Shown piece by piece: positions 17,863 to 27,832 of a DNA stretch of 64,000 nt (positions are counted from its first letter, which is position 1; every line of letters starts with the position of its first letter). Source of the stretch: JAJXXT01 sp963764465 (GTDB lineage: Bacteria > Pseudomonadota > Alphaproteobacteria > Acetobacterales > Acetobacteraceae); NCBI GenBank assembly GCA_963764465.1, contig CAVXSO010000007.1:496001-560000 (forward strand), read 5' to 3'. The notes beneath the pieces were generated by a model that was not told the DNA's origin, ran no database searches, and worked only from the letters and a program-made list of their open reading frames with translations. A program made the translations under genes and the position numbers.

Positions 17863-18684
17863 ATGACGATGCAACGAGTCAACCATGTCGGGATCGCGCT
17901 CGCCTCGGCGCGGGACGCCGCGCATACGCCCCGGCACATGCGCCCCTCCCGCTCCTGCCTGCCCGGCCTTTGCTTGCCCGGCGTCCACCTATCCCGATCG
18001 CGCCCGTCCGAGTCGGACCTGTCCGGGTCGGACCTGCCCGGATCGCGCCTGCTCCGGCCGCGGCTTCCAGCCTCGCGGCTGATCGTGCTGCTCGTCGCGG
18101 CCCCGCTTCTCGCCGGCGCCGGCGTGGCGCAGCGGCGCAGCCTCGAACTGGTGAACCATGCCAGCCGCGCAATGAACCAGGTCTATGTGTCCCCGCAATC
18201 GGACAGCAACTGGGGGGCGGACCGGCTGGGCGACGACACCCTCGCGCCCGGGGCGACACTGCGCCTCGATCTCGGCCAGGGCACGGAATGCCATTTTGAC
18301 GTGCAGATCGTGTTCGACAATGCGAGCCGCGAGGAACATCGCGGGCTCGACCTGTGCGGCGGCGCCAGGCTGGTCACCGACGGCAGCACGGCCGTGCTGC
18401 CGCCGGACGCGCTGGGGCCGCTGCACGACGTGACCATCATCGACGAGAGCGCGTTGCCGATCCAGCAGGTCTTCATCTCGCCCGCCGATGCCAGCGACTG
18501 GGGCGACGATCTGCTCGGGCCGCGGCTTTCCGTGGGCACCTCGCGGCAGGTGAGCTATCGCGGCGACTGCATCGCGGACCTGCGCATCGTCTTCGAGAAC
18601 AAGGCGGCGGAGGAGCGGCGCGGCATCGACTTCTGCGCGGCCGGCAAGATGGTCATCCACCCAGGCTGGACGACCGCCCCCTGA
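17863..18684 (+). CDS. Secreted protein with two tandem ~75-residue repeats, unknown function
   Basis: 273 residues if the ATG at 17863 is used; the ATG at 17938 (25 residues later) is equally plausible. A hydrophobic signal segment (residues about 73-90, LIVLLVAAPLLAGAGVA) precedes two homologous modules, about residues 95-172 and 188-266. Each has QVYVSPQSDSNWG or QVFISPADASDWG, then a basic-acidic stretch, then IVFDNASREEHRGLDLC or IVFENKAAEERRGIDFC. Each module has two cysteines exactly 22 residues apart (143/165 and 236/258), suggesting a disulfide. Before the signal lie degenerate five-residue units (SESDL, SGSDL, PGSRL). I cannot name a family with confidence; probably periplasmic. Confidence 0.75.
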   Translation: MTMQRVNHVGIALASARDAAHTPRHMRPSRSCLPGLCLPGVHLSRSRPSESDLSGSDLPGSRLLRPRLPASRLIVLLVAAPLLAGAGVAQRRSLELVNHASRAMNQVYVSPQSDSNWGADRLGDDTLAPGATLRLDLGQGTECHFDVQIVFDNASREEHRGLDLCGGARLVTDGSTAVLPPDALGPLHDVTIIDESALPIQQVFISPADASDWGDDLLGPRLSVGTSRQVSYRGDCIADLRIVFENKAAEERRGIDFCAAGKMVIHPGWTTAP

Positions 18685-18700
18685 GCATACCCGGCAGGGT

Positions 18701-19414
18701 TCAGCCGCCGGCGTCCTTGAGCGCCTGGGCCGCGGCGGCGCGCCACGGCACGTTGGGCGGGGCCTCCGCGAGCGCGCGGCGCAGGTTCGCGACGTCGCCC
18801 GGTTGCAGCTTCTGGCCGCCGCGCAGCACCGCCGCCGCGATCTCCACCGCGAGGTTGGGATCGAAGCGGACCGCGAGCGCGGTGCGCCAGGCCGTGGCGG
18901 CATCCATATCATGGCCGCGCGTCGCCTCGGCGTTGCCGAGCAGCACATAGCCATCGCGCGCCTGCTCCGTGCGCGGATCGAGTGTCGCGAGGCGCGCGCG
19001 CAATTGCGCGATCAGCGCGGCGGCCCGGGCGTCCTCGCGCTTCGCTTCGGCCTGAACCTTCGCGTACGGCTCTGGCGGCATCTGCGGCTGGCCGCCCACG
19101 AGGTAGAGCAGGCCACCTGCGACCGGAATCGCGAGCAGGAGGATCAGCGCGGCACTGGTCCGGCCCTGGCGCACCGGCGCCTCCCGGGCCGCGGCCTCGG
19201 CAAGCAGGCGGCGCTCGATCTCCAGCTTCGCGGCGGCGTGCTCGGCTCCACCGAGCCTTCCCTCCGCCTCGTCGCGTTCGAGCTCGCGCAGCTGCGCGCG
19301 ATAGAGCGCGAGCGCGCTGTCCTGCCGCCCGCGCACGGCGCCGCGCCCGAGCACGAGCAGCAGCGGGACCATGGCAAGGGCGGCCACCACGACCAGGGAT
19401 GCGGCGAACAGCAT
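18701..19414 (-). CDS. ccmI: Cytochrome c biogenesis protein CcmI
   Basis: Chaperone that holds apocytochrome c for haem ligation. 237 residues. It begins with a transmembrane segment (MLFAASLVVVAALAMVPLLLV), then the helical part (ALALYRAQLRELERDEAEGRL), a second hydrophobic segment around residue 95 (AALILLLAIPVAGGLLYLV), and a C-terminal TPR-like part (DGYVLLGNAEATRGHDMDAA). This layout is typical of alphaproteobacterial CcmI. It is the last gene in the ccmCDEFGHI unit, six bases after ccmH. Confidence 0.93.
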   Translation of the reverse strand: MLFAASLVVVAALAMVPLLLVLGRGAVRGRQDSALALYRAQLRELERDEAEGRLGGAEHAAAKLEIERRLLAEAAAREAPVRQGRTSAALILLLAIPVAGGLLYLVGGQPQMPPEPYAKVQAEAKREDARAAALIAQLRARLATLDPRTEQARDGYVLLGNAEATRGHDMDAATAWRTALAVRFDPNLAVEIAAAVLRGGQKLQPGDVANLRRALAEAPPNVPWRAAAAQALKDAGG

Positions 19415-19420
19415 GCGGGC

Positions 19421-19897
19421 TCAGCCCCCGGCGTGGTCGGTGAGAAGCTTCGCCAGGCGTTCGCGCTCCGCCTTGTCGAGCGGGGGCGGGGGTGCCGGCC
19501 GCTCGCGGCGGGCGACGCGGAAGGCGACGAAGCCGACGCCGGCGGCAATGGCAACCACGGGCGAACCCCACAGCAGCCAGGTCGCCGGGTCGAAAGGTGG
19601 ATCAAGGCGCACGAAGTTGCCGTAGCGCGCGACCAGGAAGTCCACGATCTGCTGGTCCGTCTCGCCGCGCATGATGTGCCGGCGTACCAGTGAGCGCAGG
19701 TCGCGCGCGAGCCCGGCCGAGCTCTCCTCGATGCTCTCGTTCTGGCAGACAAGGCAGCGCAGGCGCCGGCCCAGCGCCTCGGCCCGCGCCTCGAGCTTCG
19801 GGTCCTTGAGCATCTCGGAGGGGTCGTCGATCGCGTGCGCGGCAACCGGCGCAAGCAGCAGGCAGCCGAGCAGCAGGGACAGGGCGGCGCGTTTCAT
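19421..19897 (-). CDS. ccmH: Cytochrome c maturation protein CcmH
   Basis: Membrane-anchored thiol oxidoreductase that keeps the CXXCH cysteines of apocytochrome c reduced before haem attachment. 158 residues: signal peptide (MKRAALSLLLGCLLLAPVAAHA), then the redox motif LRCLVCQNESIEES with Cys48 and Cys51, then the conserved RGETDQQIVDFLVARYGNFVRLDPPF, and a C-terminal transmembrane segment. It is ten bases downstream of ccmG. Confidence 0.95.
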   Translation of the reverse strand: MKRAALSLLLGCLLLAPVAAHAIDDPSEMLKDPKLEARAEALGRRLRCLVCQNESIEESSAGLARDLRSLVRRHIMRGETDQQIVDFLVARYGNFVRLDPPFDPATWLLWGSPVVAIAAGVGFVAFRVARRERPAPPPPLDKAERERLAKLLTDHAGG

Positions 19898-19907
19898 CGC
19901 TGGCTCG

Positions 19908-20555
19908 TTACTGGCCGAGTTTCTGCATCATCGGCTCGATCACCTCGGTCGCCAGGCGCGGCGTGATTGGGCCGGCCATGTGCCAGACGACGACGCCCTT
20001 GCTATTGATGATGAACGTCTCCGGCACGCCGGTGAGGCCCCAGTCGATCGCAGCACGCCCGGGCGCGTCGCTTGCGGTGCGAGCGTAGGGGTCGCCGTGC
20101 TTCCGCAGGAAGGCAGAGGCGGCTTGCCGGGTGTCCTTGTAGGCGATTCCCCAGATCGGAATGCCCTGTGCCTGCAGCGCCATCAGCACCGGATGCTCCT
20201 CGCGGCAGGGCGGGCACCAGGAGGCGAAGAAGTTGATCAGCAGCGGCCGGGCGGCAGCGAAGATCTCGGTGGAGCTGAAGCCGCCGGCGTCGATCCCGGG
20301 CAGGGTGAAGGGCGGGATGCGGTGGCCGACCAGCGGCGAGGGTACGCCGTGCGGATCAAAGCTGCCGCTGCGCAGGCCGCGCAGCATGAAAAAGAAGCCG
20401 GCGCCGGCCGCCGCAGCGACGATAGCGGGGATGCCGTAAAGCAGCGTGCGGCGCAGCGCGGGACGGCGCACCGCGCCGCCGGCCGGGCGGGTTGGAGCGC
20501 CGGGCTGTGCGCGATTGGGAGGCTTGCGCGCCCCAGGCTTGGCGGACGTGGTCAT
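19908..20555 (-). CDS. ccmG: Thioredoxin-like CcmG/DsbE
   Basis: Periplasmic thioredoxin-fold protein that reduces the apocytochrome/CcmH disulfides. 215 residues. A Pro/Arg-rich cytosolic tail precedes one transmembrane helix (residues about 37-58), then the thioredoxin domain with FFASWCPPCREEHP (Cys114 and Cys117) and the cis-Pro region TGVPETFIIN. The ATG at 20555 overlaps the ccmF stop by four bases (ATGA). An apparently longer open frame upstream is out of frame with ccmF and is not used. Confidence 0.95.
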   Translation of the reverse strand: MTTSAKPGARKPPNRAQPGAPTRPAGGAVRRPALRRTLLYGIPAIVAAAAGAGFFFMLRGLRSGSFDPHGVPSPLVGHRIPPFTLPGIDAGGFSSTEIFAAARPLLINFFASWCPPCREEHPVLMALQAQGIPIWGIAYKDTRQAASAFLRKHGDPYARTASDAPGRAAIDWGLTGVPETFIINSKGVVVWHMAGPITPRLATEVIEPMMQKLGQ

Positions 20556-22519
20556 CGCGCCGCGGCGGCCAACCCCGCGGCCGCGCGCCGTGGCGCGCCG
20601 ACCCTCAGACGACGGTCGGACAGCGACAGCAGCCCACCGAGCGCCATAAAGGCGCCGCCGAACCAGATCCAGGGCGCGAAGCGGTTGTCGTGCAGGCGCA
20701 GCACCGCGCCGCCGTCCCGCGCCTCGCCGAACACGGCGTAGAGATCGCGCATGCCGTCCGTGGCGATCTTCGCCTCGTCCGTGGTGATGCCCTGGATGGG
20801 GAAGTTGCGCCGCTCGGGCTTGAGCGTCGCGACAACGCGCCCGTCGTGGCTCACCTGCACGGTCGCGACCGCGGCTTTGTAGTTGCTGGCGTCGCGCTCT
20901 CCCAGGCTCTGCAGCGTCCATTTGTAGCCGCCGACCGTCGTGCTCTGGCCGGGCTTGAGGAAGACGACGGCGCCGGCGGCGAGCGACATGCCGGCGATGC
21001 CCGCGACGGTGACGCCGAGGCCCGCATGCGCGATCGCGGCGCCGATCGCGGAGCGGCGCAGGCCGATGAGGCGCGAGAGCGCGCGCCGGGGCGGGACGCT
21101 GAACAGCGCGATGCGCGAGGCGATGTCGGCGACGGCGCCGAGGATCAGCCAGGCCGCCGCCGCCATGCCCAGCGCCGGCAGCGCCCGCATGCGCAGCGCC
21201 GCGAACAGCCCGATGACGACGGCGATGAGCGCCGCCCACCAGACCTGGCGGAACACCGGGGCGAGCGAGGCGCGCTTCCACGACAGCGCGGTGGCAAGGC
21301 TCATCGCCAGGAACAGTGGGAAGGCGAGCGGATAGACCGTCGCGGCATAGAAGGGCGGGCCCACCGAGATCTTGACGCCGAGCAGCAGGTCCGCGAAGGG
21401 CGGATAGGCGGTGCCGGTGAGGACCACAGCCGCGATCGAGCAGAGCAGGATGTTGTTGAGGATCAGCCCCCCCTCACGCGAGAGCGGCGCGAAGATGCCG
21501 ACCGGGGCCAGCGCCGGCGCGCGGATGGCAAAGAGCAGCAGCGAGCCGCCGATGAGGATGCCAAGCAGGACGAGGATGAACACGCCCCGCCCGGGCGCCG
21601 CGGCGAAGGAGTGCACCGAGTTGAGGATGCCCGAGCGCACCAGGAAGGTGCCCAGCAGCGACAGCGAGAACGTGCCGATGGCGAGCAGGACGGTCCAGGT
21701 CTTCAGTGCCTCCCGCTTTTCCACCACGATCGCGGAATGCAGCAGCGCGGTGCCGGTGAGCCACGGCAGCAGCGAGGCGTTCTCCACCGGATCCCAGTAC
21801 CAGAAGCCACCCCAGCCGAGATCGTAGTAGGCCCACCAGGAGCCGAGCGTGATGCCGCAGGTGAGCGCGCACCAGGCGGCCAGCGTCCAGGGCCGCACCC
21901 AGCGCCCCCAGGCGGCATCGACGCGCCCCTCGATCAGCGCCGCCACGGCGAAGGCGAAGGGGATCGAGAAGCCGACATAGCCGAGGTAAAGCAGCGGCGG
22001 GTGGATCGCGAGGCCGGGGTCCTGCAGCAGCGGGTTCATGTCCATGCCCTGCATCGGCGGCGGCCACATCCGCGCGAAGGGATTGGACGTGGCGAGCGCA
22101 AAGAGCGCGAAGCCGGCGGAGGAAAGCCCCTGCACGCCGATCACCCGCGCGCGCACGGCGGACGGCAGGTTGCTGCCGAAGATCGCAACCGCAGCCCCGC
22201 ACAGGCCGAGCACCAGGCACCAGAGCAGCACCGAGCCCTCGTGGTTACCCCAGGTGCCGGTGATGCGGTAAAAGATCGGTTTCAGGCTCGAACTGTTCTC
22301 GGCAACGACACGAACCGAGAAATCGTTGACCAGGTTCGCCTCCATCAGCACGGCGAAGGAGATGACGAGCGCGATCGCCTGGCCGATGGCCAGCGCCGGA
22401 GCGGCGGACATCAGCGAGGCATCACGCCGCGCGGCGCCCAGGAAGGCCACCACCGCCTGCGCCGCGGCGAGGATGACCGCCAGCGCCAACGCGAAATGCC
22501 CGAGTTCGGGACTCAACAT
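20552..22519 (-). CDS. ccmF: Cytochrome c haem lyase subunit CcmF
   Basis: Large polytopic inner-membrane protein of 655 residues that, with CcmH, ligates haem to apocytochrome c. Features seen: WGNHEGSVLLW near residue 90, the periplasmic haem-binding WWD motif WGGFWYWDPVENASLLPWL near residues 236-254, and histidines in SAGF-, HPPLLYLGYVGFS- and ALLHSAIV-type segments. The length fits the family. ATG at 22519 gives the conserved start MLSPELGHFALALA. The adjacent ccmE stop is only two bases upstream. Confidence 0.96.
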   Translation of the reverse strand: MLSPELGHFALALAVILAAAQAVVAFLGAARRDASLMSAAPALAIGQAIALVISFAVLMEANLVNDFSVRVVAENSSSLKPIFYRITGTWGNHEGSVLLWCLVLGLCGAAVAIFGSNLPSAVRARVIGVQGLSSAGFALFALATSNPFARMWPPPMQGMDMNPLLQDPGLAIHPPLLYLGYVGFSIPFAFAVAALIEGRVDAAWGRWVRPWTLAAWCALTCGITLGSWWAYYDLGWGGFWYWDPVENASLLPWLTGTALLHSAIVVEKREALKTWTVLLAIGTFSLSLLGTFLVRSGILNSVHSFAAAPGRGVFILVLLGILIGGSLLLFAIRAPALAPVGIFAPLSREGGLILNNILLCSIAAVVLTGTAYPPFADLLLGVKISVGPPFYAATVYPLAFPLFLAMSLATALSWKRASLAPVFRQVWWAALIAVVIGLFAALRMRALPALGMAAAAWLILGAVADIASRIALFSVPPRRALSRLIGLRRSAIGAAIAHAGLGVTVAGIAGMSLAAGAVVFLKPGQSTTVGGYKWTLQSLGERDASNYKAAVATVQVSHDGRVVATLKPERRNFPIQGITTDEAKIATDGMRDLYAVFGEARDGGAVLRLHDNRFAPWIWFGGAFMALGGLLSLSDRRLRVGAPRRAAAGLAAAAR

Positions 22520-22521
22520 GC

Positions 22522-23040
22522 CTAGCCTCCCCGGGCCGCAGGCGCGGCCCGCTTCGTGACGCCGAAATCCCAGGTCGCGGCCGGCGGCGGCTCGCCCTGG
22601 CTCGGGCGCCATTCGCCGGATTTCTTGAGCGCGTCGACCACGTCCTTGGGCATATAGGTGGCATCGTGCTTGGCCAGCACCTCGGTCGCGACGAAGGAAC
22701 CATCCGGGCGCAGCGAGCCGAGGGCCACGATGCCCTGCCCCTCGCGGAACAGGTCCGGCAGGATGCCGGCGAAGACGACGGGCACGGAGCCCTTGCCGTC
22801 GGTGATGGTGAAGTCGTTCACCGGATGCCCATTCTCCTCGACATGGCGCACGCTGCCGGCGGCGACGAGCCCGCCGAGGCGGAACACCCGGCCAGCCAGC
22901 GGCGGCTTGGCCGCGACCTGGGCGGGGGCGAGGAAGAAGACGATCGTGTTGCGCAGCGCCGCGAGCGTGAGGCCGGTGGCGGCACCCAGGCCCGCAAGGC
23001 AGGCAAGCACGATCAGCAGGCGACGGTGCTTGCGCTTCAT
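22522..23040 (-). CDS. ccmE: Cytochrome c maturation haem chaperone CcmE
   Basis: Membrane-tethered periplasmic protein that carries haem covalently from CcmC to CcmF. 172 residues: N-terminal anchor MKRKHRRLLIVLACLAGLGA and the beta-barrel domain with the haem-attachment site VLAKHDATYMP, where His125 should bind haem and Tyr129 completes the site. Its position between ccmD and ccmF is standard. Confidence 0.96.
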   Translation of the reverse strand: MKRKHRRLLIVLACLAGLGAATGLTLAALRNTIVFFLAPAQVAAKPPLAGRVFRLGGLVAAGSVRHVEENGHPVNDFTITDGKGSVPVVFAGILPDLFREGQGIVALGSLRPDGSFVATEVLAKHDATYMPKDVVDALKKSGEWRPSQGEPPPAATWDFGVTKRAAPAARGG

Positions 23041-23070
23041 CGGCCAGTCCAGGTCATCGGGTGATCAAGC

Positions 23071-23211
23071 TCATTGAGGAGGGCGCGCGCCTTCCGCCGC
23101 GGCGAGCCGGCGGCGCGCGGTGCGCAGGCGCAGCACCGCGTCGATGCAGAGCCAGCCAACGACCACGGCGGCCAGCGCGTAAGAGGCGACGATGAAGGGG
23201 AGCGGGTTCAC
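23071..23211 (-). CDS. ccmD: Haem exporter accessory protein CcmD
   Basis: 46-residue single-pass membrane protein (VNPLPFIVASYALAAVVVGW in the membrane) with a basic C-terminal tail (RTARRRLAAAEGARPPQ). This matches CcmD, which helps release holo-CcmE from the CcmABC complex. The likely start is a GTG at 23211 that overlaps the ccmC stop by four bases (GTGA), which favours translational coupling. It is too short to be recognised on coding statistics alone; position and hydropathy give the identification. Confidence 0.85.
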   Translation of the reverse strand: MNPLPFIVASYALAAVVVGWLCIDAVLRLRTARRRLAAAEGARPPQ

Positions 23212-23966
23212 GCGGCGCGCACCTGGGCCAGCAGCAGCGCACGGGTGCGCCGCTCCATCACCGCGGCGGACAGGCGCGCCAGAACCAGGGCCGCGAAGAG
23301 CAGGGTGAAGCCGAGGGCGGAGACCAGCAGCGGGGCGAGCATGCCGATGTACATCTTGGGCGCGCTGGTGAACGAGATGCTGTTGCCCTGGTGCAGCGTG
23401 TTCCACCACTGCACCGAGAAATGGATGATCGGCAGGTCGACTGCGCCGATCAGCGCCAGGATCGCCGCGGCGCGATAGCCGCGTTCCGGATCGTCGAAGG
23501 CACGGATCAGCGCGATGTGGCCGAGATAGAGGAAGAACAGCACCAGCATGGAGGTGAGCCGCGCGTCCCAGACCCAGTACGTGCCCCAGGTGGGCCGGCC
23601 CCAGAGGCTGCCGGTGGCGAGGCAGAGCGCGGTGAAGCCGGCGCCGACGGGCCCGACCTCGACCGCCGCGAGATCGGCAAGCGGGTGGCGCCAGACCAGC
23701 GAGAACACGGCGCAGGCGGCGAGCCCGAAATACCCCGCGGAGGCCAGCCAGGCACTCGGCACATGCAGGTACATGATGCGCACGGCGTCGCCCTGCTGCC
23801 AGTCCGCCGGCGCGACGAAAAGGCCCCAGAACAGGCCCCCCGCCGTCAGGATGCCGCCGGCCCAGGCGAGCGGCGGCATGATGCGCCGCGCCAGGCGCAG
23901 AAAGCGGCCGGGATTGGCAAAGCGATGCCAACCCCGTGGCCTGGGTGCTGAAACGGTGGCGTCCAC
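23208..23966 (-). CDS. ccmC: Haem exporter protein CcmC
   Basis: Membrane protein that hands haem to CcmE. 252 residues with six predicted membrane segments and the WWD region WGTYWVWDARLTSMLVLFF. Conserved MYLHVPSAWLASAGYFG and VDLPIIHFSVQWWNTLHQG supply the haem-ligand histidines. I choose the GTG at 23966 because AGGAG lies four bases upstream and the homology begins soon after; an ATG at 24029 would add 21 non-conserved residues. It is the first gene of the ccmCDEFGHI unit. ccmA and ccmB are not next to it, so they must be elsewhere. Confidence 0.94.
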   Translation of the reverse strand: MDATVSAPRPRGWHRFANPGRFLRLARRIMPPLAWAGGILTAGGLFWGLFVAPADWQQGDAVRIMYLHVPSAWLASAGYFGLAACAVFSLVWRHPLADLAAVEVGPVGAGFTALCLATGSLWGRPTWGTYWVWDARLTSMLVLFFLYLGHIALIRAFDDPERGYRAAAILALIGAVDLPIIHFSVQWWNTLHQGNSISFTSAPKMYIGMLAPLLVSALGFTLLFAALVLARLSAAVMERRTRALLLAQVRAA

Positions 23967-24118
23967 GGGGCTCCTATAGATGACCGGCCCCGTGGTTTGA
24001 AGCCTGCGGGGTTTGAAGCGGGGCGGCATTACGGCTAATCAAGCCCCAGGTTATTTGCGCCTCGCTTACCGCCACAAGCGCGCCGAAAGCAGGGGCCGAC
24101 GAGCATCCGGGAGTTGCC

Positions 24119-24412
24119 ATGCTGTTCGCGCTGATCTGTACCGACCGCCCCGCTAGCCTCGAGGTTCGCATGGCGACCCGGCCGGACCACCTCGCCTATC
24201 TCGAGCGGTACGCCACAAAGCTCGTGCAGGTGGGCCCGCTGCTCGACACCGAGGGGCGGCCCTGCGGCAGCCTGCTCATCATCGATGTGGAGGACCGCGC
24301 CGCCGCGGAAGGGTTCGCGGCCGCCGACCCCTATGCGAAGGCCGGCCTGTTCGAGAGCACCATCATCCGCCCCTTCCGCCCCGTCTTTCGCGACGGCGAA
24401 CGCGTCGGCTGA
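24119..24412 (+). CDS. YciI family protein
   Basis: 97-residue protein of the YciI-like fold (dimeric alpha+beta ferredoxin-like). It has MLFALICTDRPASLEVRMAT, the conserved RPDHLAYLERYATKLVQVGP and DPYAKAGLFESTIIRPF, with the His in RPDHLAYL. YciI proteins are small dehalogenase- or isomerase-like enzymes, mostly of unknown activity. It lies 31 bases before the EVE-domain gene, probably in the same transcription unit. Confidence 0.88.
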   Translation: MLFALICTDRPASLEVRMATRPDHLAYLERYATKLVQVGPLLDTEGRPCGSLLIIDVEDRAAAEGFAAADPYAKAGLFESTIIRPFRPVFRDGERVG

Positions 24413-24443
24413 CGATGCGCCCGCCCTGCCCGGCCGCCCCGTG

Positions 24444-24857
24444 ATGGCGTTCTGGCTCGTCAAGTCGGAGCCCGACGCGTTCTCCTGGGACCAGCAGGTG
24501 GCCAACGGCGTCGAACCGTGGACCGGCGTGCGCAACGCCATGGCGCGCAACAACCTGCGCGCCATGAAGCCCGGCGACCGCGCGTTCTTCTACCACTCGA
24601 ACGTGGGCAAGGAGATCGTGGGCGTCGTCGAGGTGGTCCGCGGGGCCTATCCGGACCCGACGGCGGAGAAAGGCGACTGGGTCGCCGTCGACGTCCGCGC
24701 GGTGGGACCGATGCCCAAGCCCGTGTCGCTCGCCGCGATCAAGGCGGATCCGGATTTCGCGGAGTTCGCGCTGGTGCGCCAGTCGCGGCTTTCGGTCATG
24801 CCGGTGCCGGCACAATTATGGAAGAAGCTTTGTCGCATGGGGGAATGGCGGGATTAA
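24444..24857 (+). CDS. EVE domain-containing protein
   Basis: 137-residue PUA-like EVE domain protein. It starts MAFWLVKSEPDAFSWDQQ, contains GVRNAMARNNLRAMKPGDRAFFYHSN and ends in a basic PAQLWKKLCRMGEWRD. EVE domains are thought to bind modified bases or nucleic acids; the specific target here is unknown. ATG at 24444 is preferred over a GTG three bases earlier. It is 28 bases upstream of acs. Confidence 0.9.
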   Translation: MAFWLVKSEPDAFSWDQQVANGVEPWTGVRNAMARNNLRAMKPGDRAFFYHSNVGKEIVGVVEVVRGAYPDPTAEKGDWVAVDVRAVGPMPKPVSLAAIKADPDFAEFALVRQSRLSVMPVPAQLWKKLCRMGEWRD

Positions 24858-24885
24858 CGCCGCAGCACCCCGGGAGGAGAAGAGC

Positions 24886-26816
<1,931 letters not shown>

Positions 26817-26817
<1 letters not shown>

Positions 26818-27824
26818 TGCAATACCGCAATCTCGGCCGCTCCGGCCTCAAGGTTTCGCCGCTCTGCCTGGGGGCGATGATGTTCGGCGGGCCAACAAAC
26901 GAGGCACACTCGCGCGCCATCGTCGCGCGGGCGCGCGAGCAGGGCGTGAACTTCATCGACACCGCGGACGTCTACAACGGCGGCGCGTCCGAGGAAGTCG
27001 TGGGCCGCGCGATTGCGGCCGACCGGGGCTGGTGGGTGGTCGCCACCAAGCTCGCCAACCCGACGGACGCGGCGGCGGGGCCGAACGGGGTGGGCGTCTC
27101 GCGGCGGCACGCGATGCGCGCCGTCGAGGCCTCACTGCGCCGTTTGGAAATCGATACGATCGATATCCTCTACTGGCACAAGGAAGACCACGCGACGCCG
27201 CTCGGCGAGAGCGTGCGCGCGATGGAAGACCTGGTGCGCGCCGGCAAGATCCGGCATTTCGGCATCTCCAACCACCGCGCCTGGCGGATCGCGGAGATCT
27301 GCCGGCTGTGCGACGAGGCGGGGATCGACCGCCCGGTGGTGAGCCAGCCACTCTACAACGCGATGAACCGGATGGTGGAAGTGGAGCATCTGCCGGCCTG
27401 TGGCGCGTATGGGCTCGGCGTGTTTCCCTACTCGCCGCTGGCGCGCGGCGTGCTGACGGGCAAGTACCAGCCGAACGTGGCGCCGGCGGAGGGCACCCGC
27501 GCGGCGCGGCGCGACAAGCGGATGATGGAGACGGAGTGGCGGCCGGAAAGCCTCGGCATCGCCGCCGAGTTCGCGGCGCGGGCGCGCGCGCTGGGCGTGA
27601 CACCTGGGCAATGGGCGTTGGCCTGGGTGCTGCGCAATCCGCTCGTCACCGGCGTGATCGCCGGACCGCGCACAATGGAGCAGTGGGAGGAATACATCCC
27701 GGCGCTCGATGTGACACTCGGCGCCGAGGACGAGGCCCTGGTCGACCGGCTGGTCGCACCGGGGCATCCTTCGACGCCGGGATATAACGATCCGGCGTAT
27801 CCGCTCGAGGGGCGGCCAGTCTAG
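26817..27824 (+). CDS. Aldo/keto reductase
   Basis: 335-residue NAD(P)H-dependent reductase of the AKR superfamily. The catalytic tetrad can be placed: Asp48 and Tyr53 in FIDTADVYNGGASEE, Lys78 in WWVVATKLANP and His121 in DILYWHKEDHATPLGE. The C-terminal NADP-binding stretch includes NPLVTGVIAGPRTMEQWEEY. The substrate is not known. Its ATG overlaps the acs stop (TGATG), so the two genes are translationally coupled, but a shared pathway is not proven. Confidence 0.93.
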
Positions 27825-27832
27825 AACCGGGC

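Noticed and set aside
20492..22525. 677-codon plus-strand frame opposite ccmF
   Set aside because: Low-complexity antisense shadow; ccmF on the minus strand has all expected motifs.
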